Below, in pieces: positions 21,354 through 31,779 of a stretch of 64,000 nt of DNA. The stretch lies in NCBI GenBank assembly GCA_038373865.1, contig JAXGGA010000065.1, positions 248,001 through 312,000 on the forward strand, written 5' to 3'. The notes below the pieces were generated by a model. It did not search any database. It saw nothing but the letters and a program-made list of their open reading frames with translations, and was not told the DNA's origin. The stretch comes from Uloborus plumipes. Its lineage: Eukaryota; Arthropoda; Arachnida; Araneae; Uloboridae. Each line of letters opens with the position of its first letter. The first letter of the stretch is position 1. The translations under genes were made by a program, and so were the position numbers.

Positions 21354-21760
21354 ACCATCCCTACTAAAAATGACCTATAGAGATCAATAGAAAAATCTAT
21401 TGATATTGGTAGAGTTCTATTGATATGAATTGATTTCTACAGATGTCTCTATTGGTATCAATAGAAGCTATTGATACCTGTAGCCTATTGATCATAACCT
21501 CAATGGATATCCATAGAAGACCTATAGACATCAATAGAAATTTGGTCAGTAGGAAAGCATCTCAATGGATATCAATAGAAGCCCTATAGACATCAATAGA
21601 AATTTGGTCAGTAGGAAAGCATTTCAATGGATATCAATACAAGCTTTATAGATATCAATAGAAATCTGGTCAGTAGGATACTGATCCCAATGGATATCAC
21701 TTAAAGCTTTAATTGACATCAATAGAAATCCGATAGGTGTTACTAATTCCAATTGATATC
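21354..21760. repeat. GATATC-rich minisatellite with one transposon-like end
   Basis: Starts with ACCATCCCTACTAAAAATGA, the same terminus as the 22601-23094 element. From 21499 there are about four tandem 62-bp units (starts 21499, 21561, 21623, 21686) containing CAATGGATATCAATAG and AATTTGGTCAGTAGGAAAGC. Most words are palindromic or near-palindromic (GATATC, ATCAATAG/CTATTGAT). Confidence 0.75.
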
Positions 21761-22600
21761 TGTAGAAATGAAATCATTAAGTTTAAACTTAAGTAGTAAG
21801 TCGCGGTAAAATTAGTGAGCTAGGAAGGTTAGTAATAATAGTAATAATAAAAAAGCAGATGATTTTAGACTTTGTAAGTAAAGATAACTATAATTTTAAA
21901 ATAATAAACTTCGACTGAAATTTTAACTGATAAAATTTATGACTTTTTAAAATCTGATATTACAGATTCATAGATTATGCCAGTCATTTTTTTTCCTTTA
22001 TGTTTGAAAAAATCAATAGTTTTCTTTCAAGTCATCACAGACATATGGTTCAACCATTCATTTCAAAGATATTATTTAAAAAAGATAATTAAAGAAAAAC
22101 ACATTTTTATTCTTTAAACTGGATACAAAAAAATTGGCCTCTTCATGTGTATATTGTACATTGTGAGCATTGTGAAAAATAGAGCATTTGAAGTTCCATA
22201 AATAAGTTTGTCTTTAATCTAAGAATCATCATTTTGAGGGTTTTTTCCATACATCTCCATGTGATGCATATTCATTAAAATTTGAGACTTCAATGTAGTG
22301 TTATGCCCTGATATGTACAAAATCTTAATGCTGTGGCTAATTAATGCTATTACATATAAACAGATAAATTCACTTTATTTACCAGTTTGTTGGCTATCTT
22401 AGCTACATTAAGAACCTTTTTGCCTCCGGTTCGATCATTGGCTATTCCTAACTGTGGAGTCCACAAAAAGGGCGAAACTGCAGTCTTAGAATGCTATGAT
22501 CGAGCTGTGGGTGCATTTGCTTCATTATATATCAGTTTTGTTCTGCTGGATATTTTGAAAACCACCTGTGCAATGACTCATCAATTTGCTTGAGTAGTTC
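21761..22600. other. Unassigned stretch between related repeats
   Basis: AT-rich. It includes a 68-codon open frame (22387-22593) that I do not recognise. It separates a one-ended repeat block on the left from the complete foldback element on the right. Confidence 0.5.
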
Positions 22601-23094
22601 TATCCCTAGTAAAATGACCCATAGAGATCAATAAAAGGAAATTATATGGGGAAATGGATTACGGATATCAATACTGTTAAATCAGTAGGGACCTATTGAT
22701 ATCAGTAAAGGTCAAAACAAGATCCATAGCATCTTTTAGTGATATCAATAAAACAAAACCGTAGGTTCTATGGATATCAATAAAGATTCATAGCATCATA
22801 GAATTAAAAAAAAAAAAAATGTACGGGGAAATGGCCAACGGATATCAGTAGAGGTCTAGTGATATCAGTAGATAAAAACCGTAGAATCTATGGATATCAA
22901 TACAGATCCATTGCATCTTCTAGTGAGATCAGTAGAACAAACCGAAGAATCTATGGATATCAATAGAGATCCATAGCATCTTGTTCAACTGATACCAGTA
23001 GACCTCTACTGATTTAGCTCAATTGATACCCGTCGTCAATTTCCCCGTACAATTTTTTTTATTGATCTCTACGGGTCATTTTTAGTAGGGTGGT
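22601..23094. mobile_element. 494-bp foldback element with ~75-bp inverted ends
   Basis: Left end TATCCCTAGTAAAATGACCC, right complement ACCACCCTACTAAAAATGAC. Both continue through AGAGATCAATAAAA and GGGGAAAT, so the inverted ends reach about 75 bp. The centre is repeated GGATATCAATA-type words, like the 62-bp minisatellite to its left. No target duplication identified and no coding. Confidence 0.7.
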
Positions 23095-25449
23095 GCTTAT
23101 TTAAAACTCATTTGGCGTTAAAACAGGAAGCAAATTTTACTTCCCCATTTAAAGCCAAATTACTGAGAGGATTTTTTTTTACTTAGAGGGGGGAGGGGGG
23201 ACTGTTTCACTTGCTTTCTAAATATTATTGAAAAAGTAAATCATTATCATCTAAATCTAAATAAGCCAGTCGTTCCCATTGTTGAAATTTAAGTCATTCA
23301 AGGATCATAACTTTTGGAAAAATAATTTTGTGTTTTTATTGTCATTTTAGCTAACATGAATGGTTTACAATGCTTATAATTTAAATTGACAAAAAACTAG
23401 AAAACAGTAAATAAGTTAAAATAACACAAAAAAATGTCTTACAAAATACTTTAGACACAGAGGTAAAGTACTTTAGAACACAGAGGTCTCAAAAAGTAAC
23501 AAAATTTTAAAAACTTGATTGACGTCGCATTTTACATTATTTTATGCTCGACAGCTCAGCGGTCTTGAACTGTCAAATATCTATTTTTCATATATATATA
23601 AAAAATGCCTGACCAAATCCAGTGCCGCATTTATCATTCGGTTACATGTAATACCTGATTTCGCTGAATAGAAACTTTTTCGACCCTTTTTTAAATCTTT
23701 GAAAGAGAGAAACTGTGACTGCACTATTATTGAATGTTTGCGAGGCAGACGCCATTTTTATAGTCAAATGATGAATTACCTGCTATAATTCTTTCAAATG
23801 TAGAGCGAAAAAAAAACATAAATATTGCTTATCAAAGACATTTTAGAAGAATAAATAGGAAATTTAATGCATAAACAGTACAGAATTTCTAAAAAGCTTT
23901 TTTTCCCCCCCGAAAGAAAAATGCGCAGAGAAGGGCGAAAATTCTAAAAGAAAAGAAAAAGGATTGAAACTTATATTTCATTTCAATCAATTTAGGACGC
24001 ATTTTTAGAGGGATTGATAATTGTTTTAACTTTATATTTTTAAACTAATTAGGGTAATATTATATTTGCATTATAATACACTGGGAAAAAGTTAATGTAG
24101 CACCAAAGAAAAACTGACAGTCTGCTAAATGTAAAGGATGGTATGCCATTCGACTGACATAAAGCTGCATACACCTTGACAGTCAACATTGGGGCAAGGC
24201 GCTGACAGCTCTTAGAGAGTAACATAACATTATTCAGGCAGTATTTAGGCAAGATTAGATTGGCTGACGCGTTAACCTGTATGCAATCCTGAGGCAAGAT
24301 ATTTTGCTTGCTGGGTTCGGTATAATTTAATTTACCTTAATAGAGGATGGCGCATGATTTAATTATAGTTTAAGGCTTACTTGGTTATGTTGTACAAAAA
24401 TATTGTAAACTGAAGCACTATTCCACGTAGCTAACAAATTGTGTCGTTTTTGAATATCACATGCCTCCTAACTTTTTTAGTGACTGGATTATAGTTTAAT
24501 ATTTTTTATAAATATCGTAGATTATAACTAGCCCAAAGTAGAAGGAATTAATTGAATTACACTTCCAGGCAAGTTAGGAGAAGTTCACCTTCAAATTTCG
24601 GGCAGAAATATTCCAGTTTTCTAGAACTGTAGAGCTTCGAAAATTCGAACGACAGCAATCCGAAACGTCAAAAATCTGAATACACTGCCATGAAATTTTA
24701 ATAAACAGCTCGAAATTTAGTACTATATGTATAATTTAAAACAAAACAAGATTCATACAAATGATTCTTGCTTTAAAAACACATCTTTCTTCTGTTTTTT
24801 CGCTCACAGAGTTCTTCTGATGAAGACATCAAAAAAATGTGTGGGTGCCACTGCAGAACAAATTACGTATTTCTAAGGACAATATGTGTATATTGATGGA
24901 GGTCCTGGAAGGGAGTGCTTTTTGTGCGTTATTTGAAAGTTATTCTTTTCAAAAATTCAGTCGCGATGTTTCTGAAATAGTGTTTTTGAGCTATTCGCAC
25001 ATAAAACTTCTTCCTCAATCAATTTTTTTTTCTCACGCACGTTTTTTTTTTGTCTGTAATTGCACATTTTAAACTGGCCGTAATTGGTAAATATCTATAA
25101 CAATCAACTGCATCATGGTTTTCTTTTATCGTGTTTTTGTGTGTGTTTTGTTTTTCTTGTTTTGGTAGTCATAGCTGGAAAAGAACTTTTTTGATACATT
25201 CTGGAGCAGGTGAGCTTGGTCGATTATTGGGTATATTGGTGTGCGTTGGGGGGGGGGGGGGCATAGCATTCAGCCTTGTCGATATTTTGAATTTTGACGT
25301 CTTGAATTCAAATTATATTTTCCACATTCACGAATTGCGATAGAGCCCCCTACTCGTTAAGTTTTTTGTTTCTATAAATGGAATGCAGCAGAAATAGAGA
25401 AAGCCTCGAGGGGGCCGTATATCAGGTTAAGTCACAACAATGACAGGTA
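23095..25449. other. Intergenic, mostly unassigned
   Basis: AT-rich with a G-rich tract near 23187 and a G13-type run near 25247. Open frames of 77 and 70 codons (24839-25072, 25131-25343) are not recognised and look like chance. Confidence 0.6.
24079..24330. mobile_element. Possible one-ended Tc1/mariner-type fragment
   Basis: TA followed by CACTGGGAAAAAGTTAATGT and then AGCACCAAAGAA resembles in style the Tc1-like end at 44619 (a TA, then GAAAATGCAACACCAAGAAG). No second end or transposase words found. Confidence 0.25.
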
Positions 25450-25637
25450 CGAGGTGCATTCAAGTTCTAAGGCCTCCGATTTTTTTTCTTCTGCAGACTG
25501 GAAAGACATAGAAACATGTGAACTGTTTTAAAATGAGCGCGCGTTCTTTGTTAAAATATGACAGAGATATCAACACTATGCGACAGATGGAATTTTAACG
25601 CCAGTCGCGAGAATGAGAACTGTTTTCGATACTTAAA

Positions 25638-25775
25638 ATGACGAAGTTTTCCTTAGTTGAACAGCGTTCAATCATTCGTTTTCTGAATTTGCGTGGTGTG
25701 ACATCAATTGAAATCCATCGACAGTTGAAGGAAACATGTGGTGATGGAATTATGGATATGTCGAAAGTACGTCAT
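25638..25775 (+). pseudogene. Mariner transposase N-terminal fragment, left arm
   Basis: Starts MTKFSLVEQRSIIRFLNLRG, then TSIEIHRQLKETCGDGIMDM. This is the helix-turn-helix DNA-binding start of a mariner transposase. The match with the opposing copy ends at about 25773 and the frame runs into unrelated residues. No DDD catalytic region is present. Confidence 0.8.
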
Positions 25776-25789
25776 TCATTCGGCGAGCC

Positions 25790-26032
25790 CCCAAAACAAT
25801 TCTTTCCACTTTCTCTATCATGTCGTCAGACCGAGGTTTGTTTCGTTTTTTTTTCTCCCATGATGTTCTGCCTTCATTGAACTGTCGCACCCGCGAACGC
25901 ACTTTTGACGCATCCTATAATTCCATCACCACATGTCTCCTTCAACTGTCGATGGATTTCAATTGGTGTCACACCACGCAAATTCAGAAAACGAATGATT
26001 GAAAGCTGTTCAACTAAGGAAAACTTCGTCAT
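25790..26032 (-). pseudogene. Mariner transposase N-terminal fragment, right arm
   Basis: Read leftward from the ATG at 26032: MTKFSLVEQLSIIRFLNLRG and PIEIHRQLKETCGDGI, then frameshifts. Further pieces VRQFNEGRTSW and a lysine-rich EKK stretch follow in another frame, so this arm reaches deeper into the gene than the left one. Nonfunctional. Confidence 0.8.
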
Positions 26033-26197
26033 TTTAAGTATCGAAAACAGTTCTCACTCTCGCGCCTGGCGTTAAAATTTCATCTGTCGCAAAGTGTTGA
26101 CAAAGAACGCGCTCTTTCTTTTTAAAACAATTCACATGTTTCTGTCATTCCAGTCTAGAGAAAAAAATCGGAGAACTCAGAACTTGAGTGCAACTCG

Positions 26198-26877
26198 TAC
26201 TGCGACCATTCCAGGAATGAAGTGAGTAGAAATAGAGAAATAAATCACTTTCGTCACATTATGACTGGTGATTTTTCGAGATTAGGTAATACGAGGCATA
26301 TCATTAAAAAAATAAATGGATTTACGATGTGTGTGCGGTTGTAGAGATGTGGTTATTATATGATACCAAAGTTAATCTGCGTTGTTGTTTTCCCGGAAAA
26401 AACGTGAAGCTAACTCGCTTTAAACGTACGAACGAGTTTTAAAAATAAAATCTGCTTAAGTTAAGCCCTGAACGAATGCAGACCGCAGAAGATTAAATAC
26501 ATGTATGACGATTAATGACGACGAAAATTAGTCTCTTCAAATAAATATTCTAAACAAAGAGCTAGACAAATTCTAGCCGTCATGGTATTATGAGAAAGTA
26601 AAGGATCAGCAACGACGATCAAGAGAAAACTATAAGCGATAGAGAGAAAGAGAGAGAGAGATAGAGAGAGAGATATAGAGAGAGAATTTTCTGTCAAATT
26701 ATGAAGTCTGCAAAAAAGAAAATAAAAGATACGTCCTGATAGCGAAAAATTTTGCTATATGAATTCTGATCTTAATGTTCCCGTTTGGGAACAATCGCGT
26801 AAGAAAAGTTTTAAATAGCATAGATGCAAGGCCTTTAGTGAAATATTGCTAAACATTTTTTTTAATAAACTTCCTAT
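26198..26877. other. Intergenic, with (GA)n microsatellite
   Basis: No gene seen. An imperfect GA/AGAT microsatellite occupies about 26640-26690. Confidence 0.7.
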
Positions 26878-26925
26878 TAGACCTGCCACTTGGGGAATCA
26901 AGTAGACTTAATAGTCCTCCTCCTG
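26878..26925. mobile_element. Left part of a MITE interrupted by the 8.4-kb insertion
   Basis: TAGACCTGCCACTTGGGGAA matches the left end of the 16821-17002 MITE family. It stops at the 8-bp duplication TCCTCCTG (26918-26925), and the family resumes at 35322. Confidence 0.7.
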
Positions 26926-27251
26926 CAGGGTCGGACTGGGAATGAAATTCGGCGCGGGCATCCAGAGAAAACAGGCGCCTCTCCAATTATATTAATTAAA
27001 AATGACATTCGTTATTAATTAATTTTTAATTAATTTCAAGAAACATAATTAGTTGTTAAAATATTTCATAATTTATACATTAAGCTGAATAATTAATAGC
27101 ATGGACTAATCAACTAGTTATTAAAAATAAATAATCTAAAAATGAATTTAAATAAAAACCTAATATTTTTAAAATTCAATACAGAGCATTATTTTCAACA
27201 AATATATTTCTTAAAAATAATTAATTTTATTTTTCCTTGAATAATAACATT

Positions 27252-27252
<1 letters not shown>

Positions 27253-27300
<48 letters not shown>

Positions 27301-27580
27301 TCCATGGATCCTTACAACTGCTTTTGCGATTTATTGGATGTTATCGTCATAAAGGTTTACAAGTGATGGCAATACACCAATTTCTCTCAGGTTCGCGCTT
27401 ATTGCTGGACACTCAAAGATATGACAAGGTGTAAGCTGTGTATCTGGGTCTGGGCAATTACAACAGTTTCTGTACACCCTTCTATCCTCTCCGTCAATCT
27501 TCATGCCCCTGTGATGGCCGGTTCTCAGCCTGGTTATAGTTTTTGTTATTGATCGATTTGTATTTATTTCACAAAGCTAA
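27253..27580 (-). mobile_element. 5'-truncated non-LTR retrotransposon, 3' end with poly(A)
   Basis: On the - strand a frame reads ITRLRTGHHRGMKIDGE, VYRNCCNCPDPDTQLTPCHI and FECPAISANLREIGVLPSL, followed by a stop and AKAVVRIHG. This is the C-terminal cysteine-rich region after RNase H of jockey/R1-type LINEs. A 47-base T run on + (27253-27299) is its A tail. Only about 280 bp of coding remains, so it was 5'-truncated at insertion, as is usual for LINEs. The long pure tail suggests it is young. Confidence 0.75.
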
Positions 27581-29740
27581 TAACATTGATCAGGGACTTG
27601 TAAAGCATTTTTTTCTAAATTTTATTAAGCGACTTTAATATAAATTGCTAACTTACTTGTATCATATATAAAACTGACTAATTGTTTTACTGTTAGCGTT
27701 TAAAGATGGATAAATCAGCTCGTACACTACAGTTTTCTCGCAATTTCCCTAGGAAATGAATTTTGAAAGCGAAACTTAATTTTTATTACGTTCATTAAAA
27801 GTAATTGAAAAAAAGCTTTATTAAGTTCATTATTAGCCAAGTAATCAGCACCTATTTAAGATGTTTACTTTTTGTAGGTTTTCACTGTCTTTTTTTTTAA
27901 TCTTTGATCGCTAATCTTTTACAAAGGAGAGCCTACGTATCCCCTTGTCCCTCCTTCCAAGTTCATAGTAAACTCTACTTCAATATTGAAAAGGGAAGTA
28001 AAACTGCTTACAATTTTGGAACTTACACTCCGAGTCATCTTCAATGGCGGATTTGCCATGATGCCATGTCATAAATGTCGCAAGTGCTTGGAGCACCCAT
28101 GATCGTAGTGGCCCCAAAGGAAATAAAAAATGCATTAGATAAATGTTTTACATTGTCCTGTGATAGACAAAGATTCCCTCAAAAAAGCATTGCGACGGGC
28201 CCGCAAGCTTGTAATTCCTCCACTAGTCATCTTGTAGATCACTGAAAATCGTGGCACATCTTAACCAAACATTATTCGACAAAAAAATTAAGCTTTGACC
28301 TAAGAATGATCAATATTGTTATTGGCGAGCAATGTGTCTGCTATTGAAAAAAAAAGGGGGGGGGATTTAACTTAAATTGGGGAATGTAATTTTGACACTA
28401 TGACATGGAACGAAAAAGGAAACTCAAATATTTTATTTATCTTGATCAAATATATTCCAGTTATGTAATAATTGCCATGTTAATATCTCTGATAGAAATA
28501 GTTGCTGTTTATTATGTTATTCGCATCGGCACACAGGCACACATTAAATCTCGGTGAGACTTTAAAAGTACTAAAAGTATTACATAGAAATTTTGAATCT
28601 CGAAAGGTGAAATAACAACTGAAATTACCAAGAAAGAAATAAAAGATGACTTAATAACCTCTATAGGCAGATCGTCATCGTATTGGGTAAATAAGGAGAA
28701 AAATGTGTTACTAATTTGCATAGTAGTCAAGGGCGTCTATAAGGGGGGGGGGCAGGGGGCCTGGGCCCCTCCTAAAATCAAGAAGTAAAAGAAAAAGCAT
28801 AATTTGATTGGCGTTCGTTTAAAAAATTGAGATTTAAGCTCCAAAGCTACAGGGAAAAGCAGCCGAGCTAGAAGTGTCCAGCAAGTTTTAATATCTTCAT
28901 TAGTGGTGAAATGAAAAAATGCATTCTCTCTAGTGCCGGATTTTTAAGGGGAAATTCGAAGCCTGTGTTCTGGGTGGACATTTCAGAGGGCAACAAGTTT
29001 AAGTGTGACTCAAAACACGGAATCAAAAGGGGATCATGACTCTCCTGACGGGGTCAAAGAGTTTCTAAAATCTCACTTTTAGATCTTTAGTTCTGGAAAA
29101 ATTTCCAGGTGAGAGGACTTGATTCCCTCCGCTCTCCAATGTCACAAAAGAAAACTAAAAATTGTAAATTTCCGTAGCAGTGCTCCTTACCCGCCTCTTC
29201 TCTAATAATTTGATCAGCAATTTCTCGAATACGGTCACTTTTTAACGTTTTTAAAGATAATTTGCAATTGTGTTTTTAGGTAGGGGACAGGGGTGACAAA
29301 TAAGTATGGGGCAAGAGGGACGGTTGCACTCTCAAATGTTTCCCGCAGAATAATAAAAAACAGGGACATTCAATTTATATTTTCCACAAATCAATGATGG
29401 GTGTGTGAACTGTGAACGCGATATAGGTTTTTATTCCATCAAACTCTAAAATGAATGCAAAAAGATTGAAACTCATTCTCTTGATGCGCGCAAAATAAAT
29501 TTAAAAACTTTGTCAATTTTTAACAAAAGCTGATGAAACTCGAAACTTTTTCCTCTAGATTATTTCAAAGAGAAAGGAATCGGAAACACGTGTTTTCCAA
29601 CTCTAACATAAGCACAACAGAACAAGAAAGGATTTTACTCTTTGACTGGATATTGATGAAAAGCAAAATTTTCTCTTGTTCTTGTCTCCAAGCATTGTAG
29701 ATTAAAACTTAACCAAAAGTTAAAAACTAATTTCTACCAT
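27581..29740. other. Interior of the 8.4-kb element, unassigned
   Basis: Mixed AT-rich sequence with G-runs at 28356 and 28742. The end-like string CAAGGGCGTCTATAAGGGGG at 28729 resembles termini of the 52274-52536 MITE family, but a matching second end is not clear. The open frame 28512-28730 (-) looks like chance. Confidence 0.5.
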
Positions 29741-29759
29741 GCTGACAATAGCTTATAGC

Positions 29760-29806
29760 TTTTCTTGTAACGAGCTATAGCAGTGTTATAGCTCGTTACA
29801 AGAAAA
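29760..29806. repeat. Perfect 20-bp hairpin
   Basis: TTTTCTTGTAACGAGCTATA at 29760-29779 and its exact complement at 29787-29806, with a 7-base loop. It is too short and isolated to call an RNA gene. Confidence 0.85.
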
Positions 29807-30004
29807 TTAAATCTTTGGACATAAAAACTTAAAGTGTTTTAATTACTCTAATTTTTCTTAATATAAAATTATTTTTAAGACCTCTTTATGCCAACCAATA
29901 GGTATTTTATTTCATACTCTGAGGTATTTTATCTTTAAAAATCTCGCCCCCTCAAATAAAATGGTGAAATGCCGTCCCTGGTAGGAGAGCTCTTGAATGT
30001 CTCA

Positions 30005-30554
30005 ATAAAAAGTTGTCACTATATTAACATAGTTACCAAAAAATGTATTTTTAAATTGAAAAATATTTAGGTCTGCTGGGATTACCTTGAAGTTTCAAGG
30101 TTTTAGTGAAAACGATGATTAAAAAAATGTATAAATAATGTGTAAAGCAAAATAATTATTTGAGCGGAAAAATGGACCAATCTCGCCATTTCAAAGCGCT
30201 GTACTTCAATGTTTTTTACTATCAATATAATAATAAAAATCATTCCGCAGAATGAGTAAATATTCTAAAAATATGACTGACTAGCGAAAATGTGAGGTTT
30301 TTCATAACTATTTCTGGTAACCTAAAAGTTAAATTTTAGCTGAAATGCATTTTTTATCGATAGATTGCTCTTAAGTACTCCATTTTTGCACTTAAGTAAT
30401 TATTTTGGCTTTACGCATAATTTATACATAAAAAAAAATCGTCGTTTTTACGAAAAACCTTGAAACTTCAAGTTAATTCCGGCGGACCTAATTATTTTTC
30501 AATTTCAAAACAAATTTTTTTGGTAACCATGTGAATACAGTGACAACTTTTTAT
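30005..30554. mobile_element. Long-arm foldback element (~550 bp)
   Basis: Arms of about 175 bp at 30005-30180 and 30378-30554. Left words ATAAAAAGTTGTCACT, GAAGTTTCAAGGTTTT and GTAAAGCAAAATAATTA reappear as near-exact complements in mirrored order on the right. Divergence between arms is modest. The centre is AT-rich and non-coding. No target duplication identified. Confidence 0.75.
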
Positions 30555-31779
30555 CAACTTGAAATTTTGAATTTCCAAAAAAAAAAAAATCGTGATACAC
30601 CCTAATGTACATACGACTTAGAATTAATTGTACTTTTGAACACAAATCGTTGTAGTTTTTGAATTAAATTGACAAGTTTAGAATAAGTATATCAACCAGT
30701 TTTAATATCTCGACAGCGGACATTAGTTACGATCTGCGACTGTCATTTGATATCTTAGTGGAAGAATCATATTGCGGTATCTCATAATATGACCTAAATT
30801 AAAACGTTTGCTAAATCATTTACCGATATGCTTCCCATTTACTTACATTTCTTCCAAAACGAAAAACATATTCATTTGAATTAAATAGGAAATTAAAAGT
30901 AAAACGTAATCATTTTTTTTACCTACTTGATGAAGAAAAGAGCAACTTACATAAGATCCAAGGACAGGAAATCCACGTCCAAAATGCATGACGGAGAGAA
31001 GTTTGGTGTGGATGCCAAGGGCCAAAGGGGGGGGGGGCATGGGGATCATGACTCCTCTCTTAAGCAGCTAAATATAGCCTAAAACTGCATTTTAGGGGCT
31101 TATAGTTAAAAAAACCGCCAAACACCCGCGTTTTAGCGCGAAACTTGCACTTGCTGTGAGACTGCGACATCCCCCCTTTCCGAAAATGACCACCTCCTGA
31201 GTCAGAAGCTGGATTCGCCCTTGGTGGATGCAGAGGTTACGACGGGAAAAACTTCCCTTTTCTTTCAACGAAAACGCCTTTCGTTCGTCCGCATGCCCTA
31301 AAGTTCCCGCGTTCCCGCTAAAAAATTTCACCCCCAGACCGAAACCCCCAGGAGATGTCTTTTCGTTTCTTCAATCAGTCGTCCTCGTCCAGTCTTATAG
31401 ATTCTTTATACTCTCATTGCAATGGCTTCTTCGATTGCAGAAATTTCGCACATTCACACGAATAAATCATGTCCTGCATTTTTGCGTTTTTTCTTAATAC
31501 TATAAAAAAGTATCAATGAACGAATGTGATATCCTTCGCCTTAGAATGTTAGAATTAAGGTAGTTAAATAAGCGAAATATGTTTTTTTTTGGTAAAAATC
31601 TCCTATTCTAACTTTACTCCAATGTTAATGTTAATATATGGTATTAGCTTGTTCTTAGCGAACAAGAGAAAATTTAACATCTGATATTCAAAAAAAAAAA
31701 TAAAATAATAATAATAATAAGTAAATAAATAAATAAAAACTATTCAGTGGGGAAAAAATTCTATCCTTTGCGGGGGAGG

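Larger units (their letters stand above)
25450..26197. mobile_element. Foldback made of two mariner 5' halves (748 bp)
   Basis: TA at both borders (25448-25449 and 26198-26199). Left end CGAGGTGCATTCAAGTTCTA, right complement CGAGTTGCACTCAAGTTCTG. Each arm runs inward through a leader into the same mariner transposase N-terminus, read on + in the left arm and on - in the right. The arms match for about 325 bp. The right arm extends further, so the junction is near 25775-25790. With both outer ends being 5' ends, the unit has a complete pair of inverted ends and could have moved when a transposase was supplied. Confidence 0.85.

Noticed and set aside
22387..22593. 68-codon open frame as a small gene
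   Set aside because: No recognisable domain, and it lies between related repeat blocks. Composition alone does not support coding.
28729..29979. Single element bounded by CAAGGGCGTC and CCGTCCCTG
   Set aside because: The two ends resemble different MITE families and the flanking 8-mers do not match.
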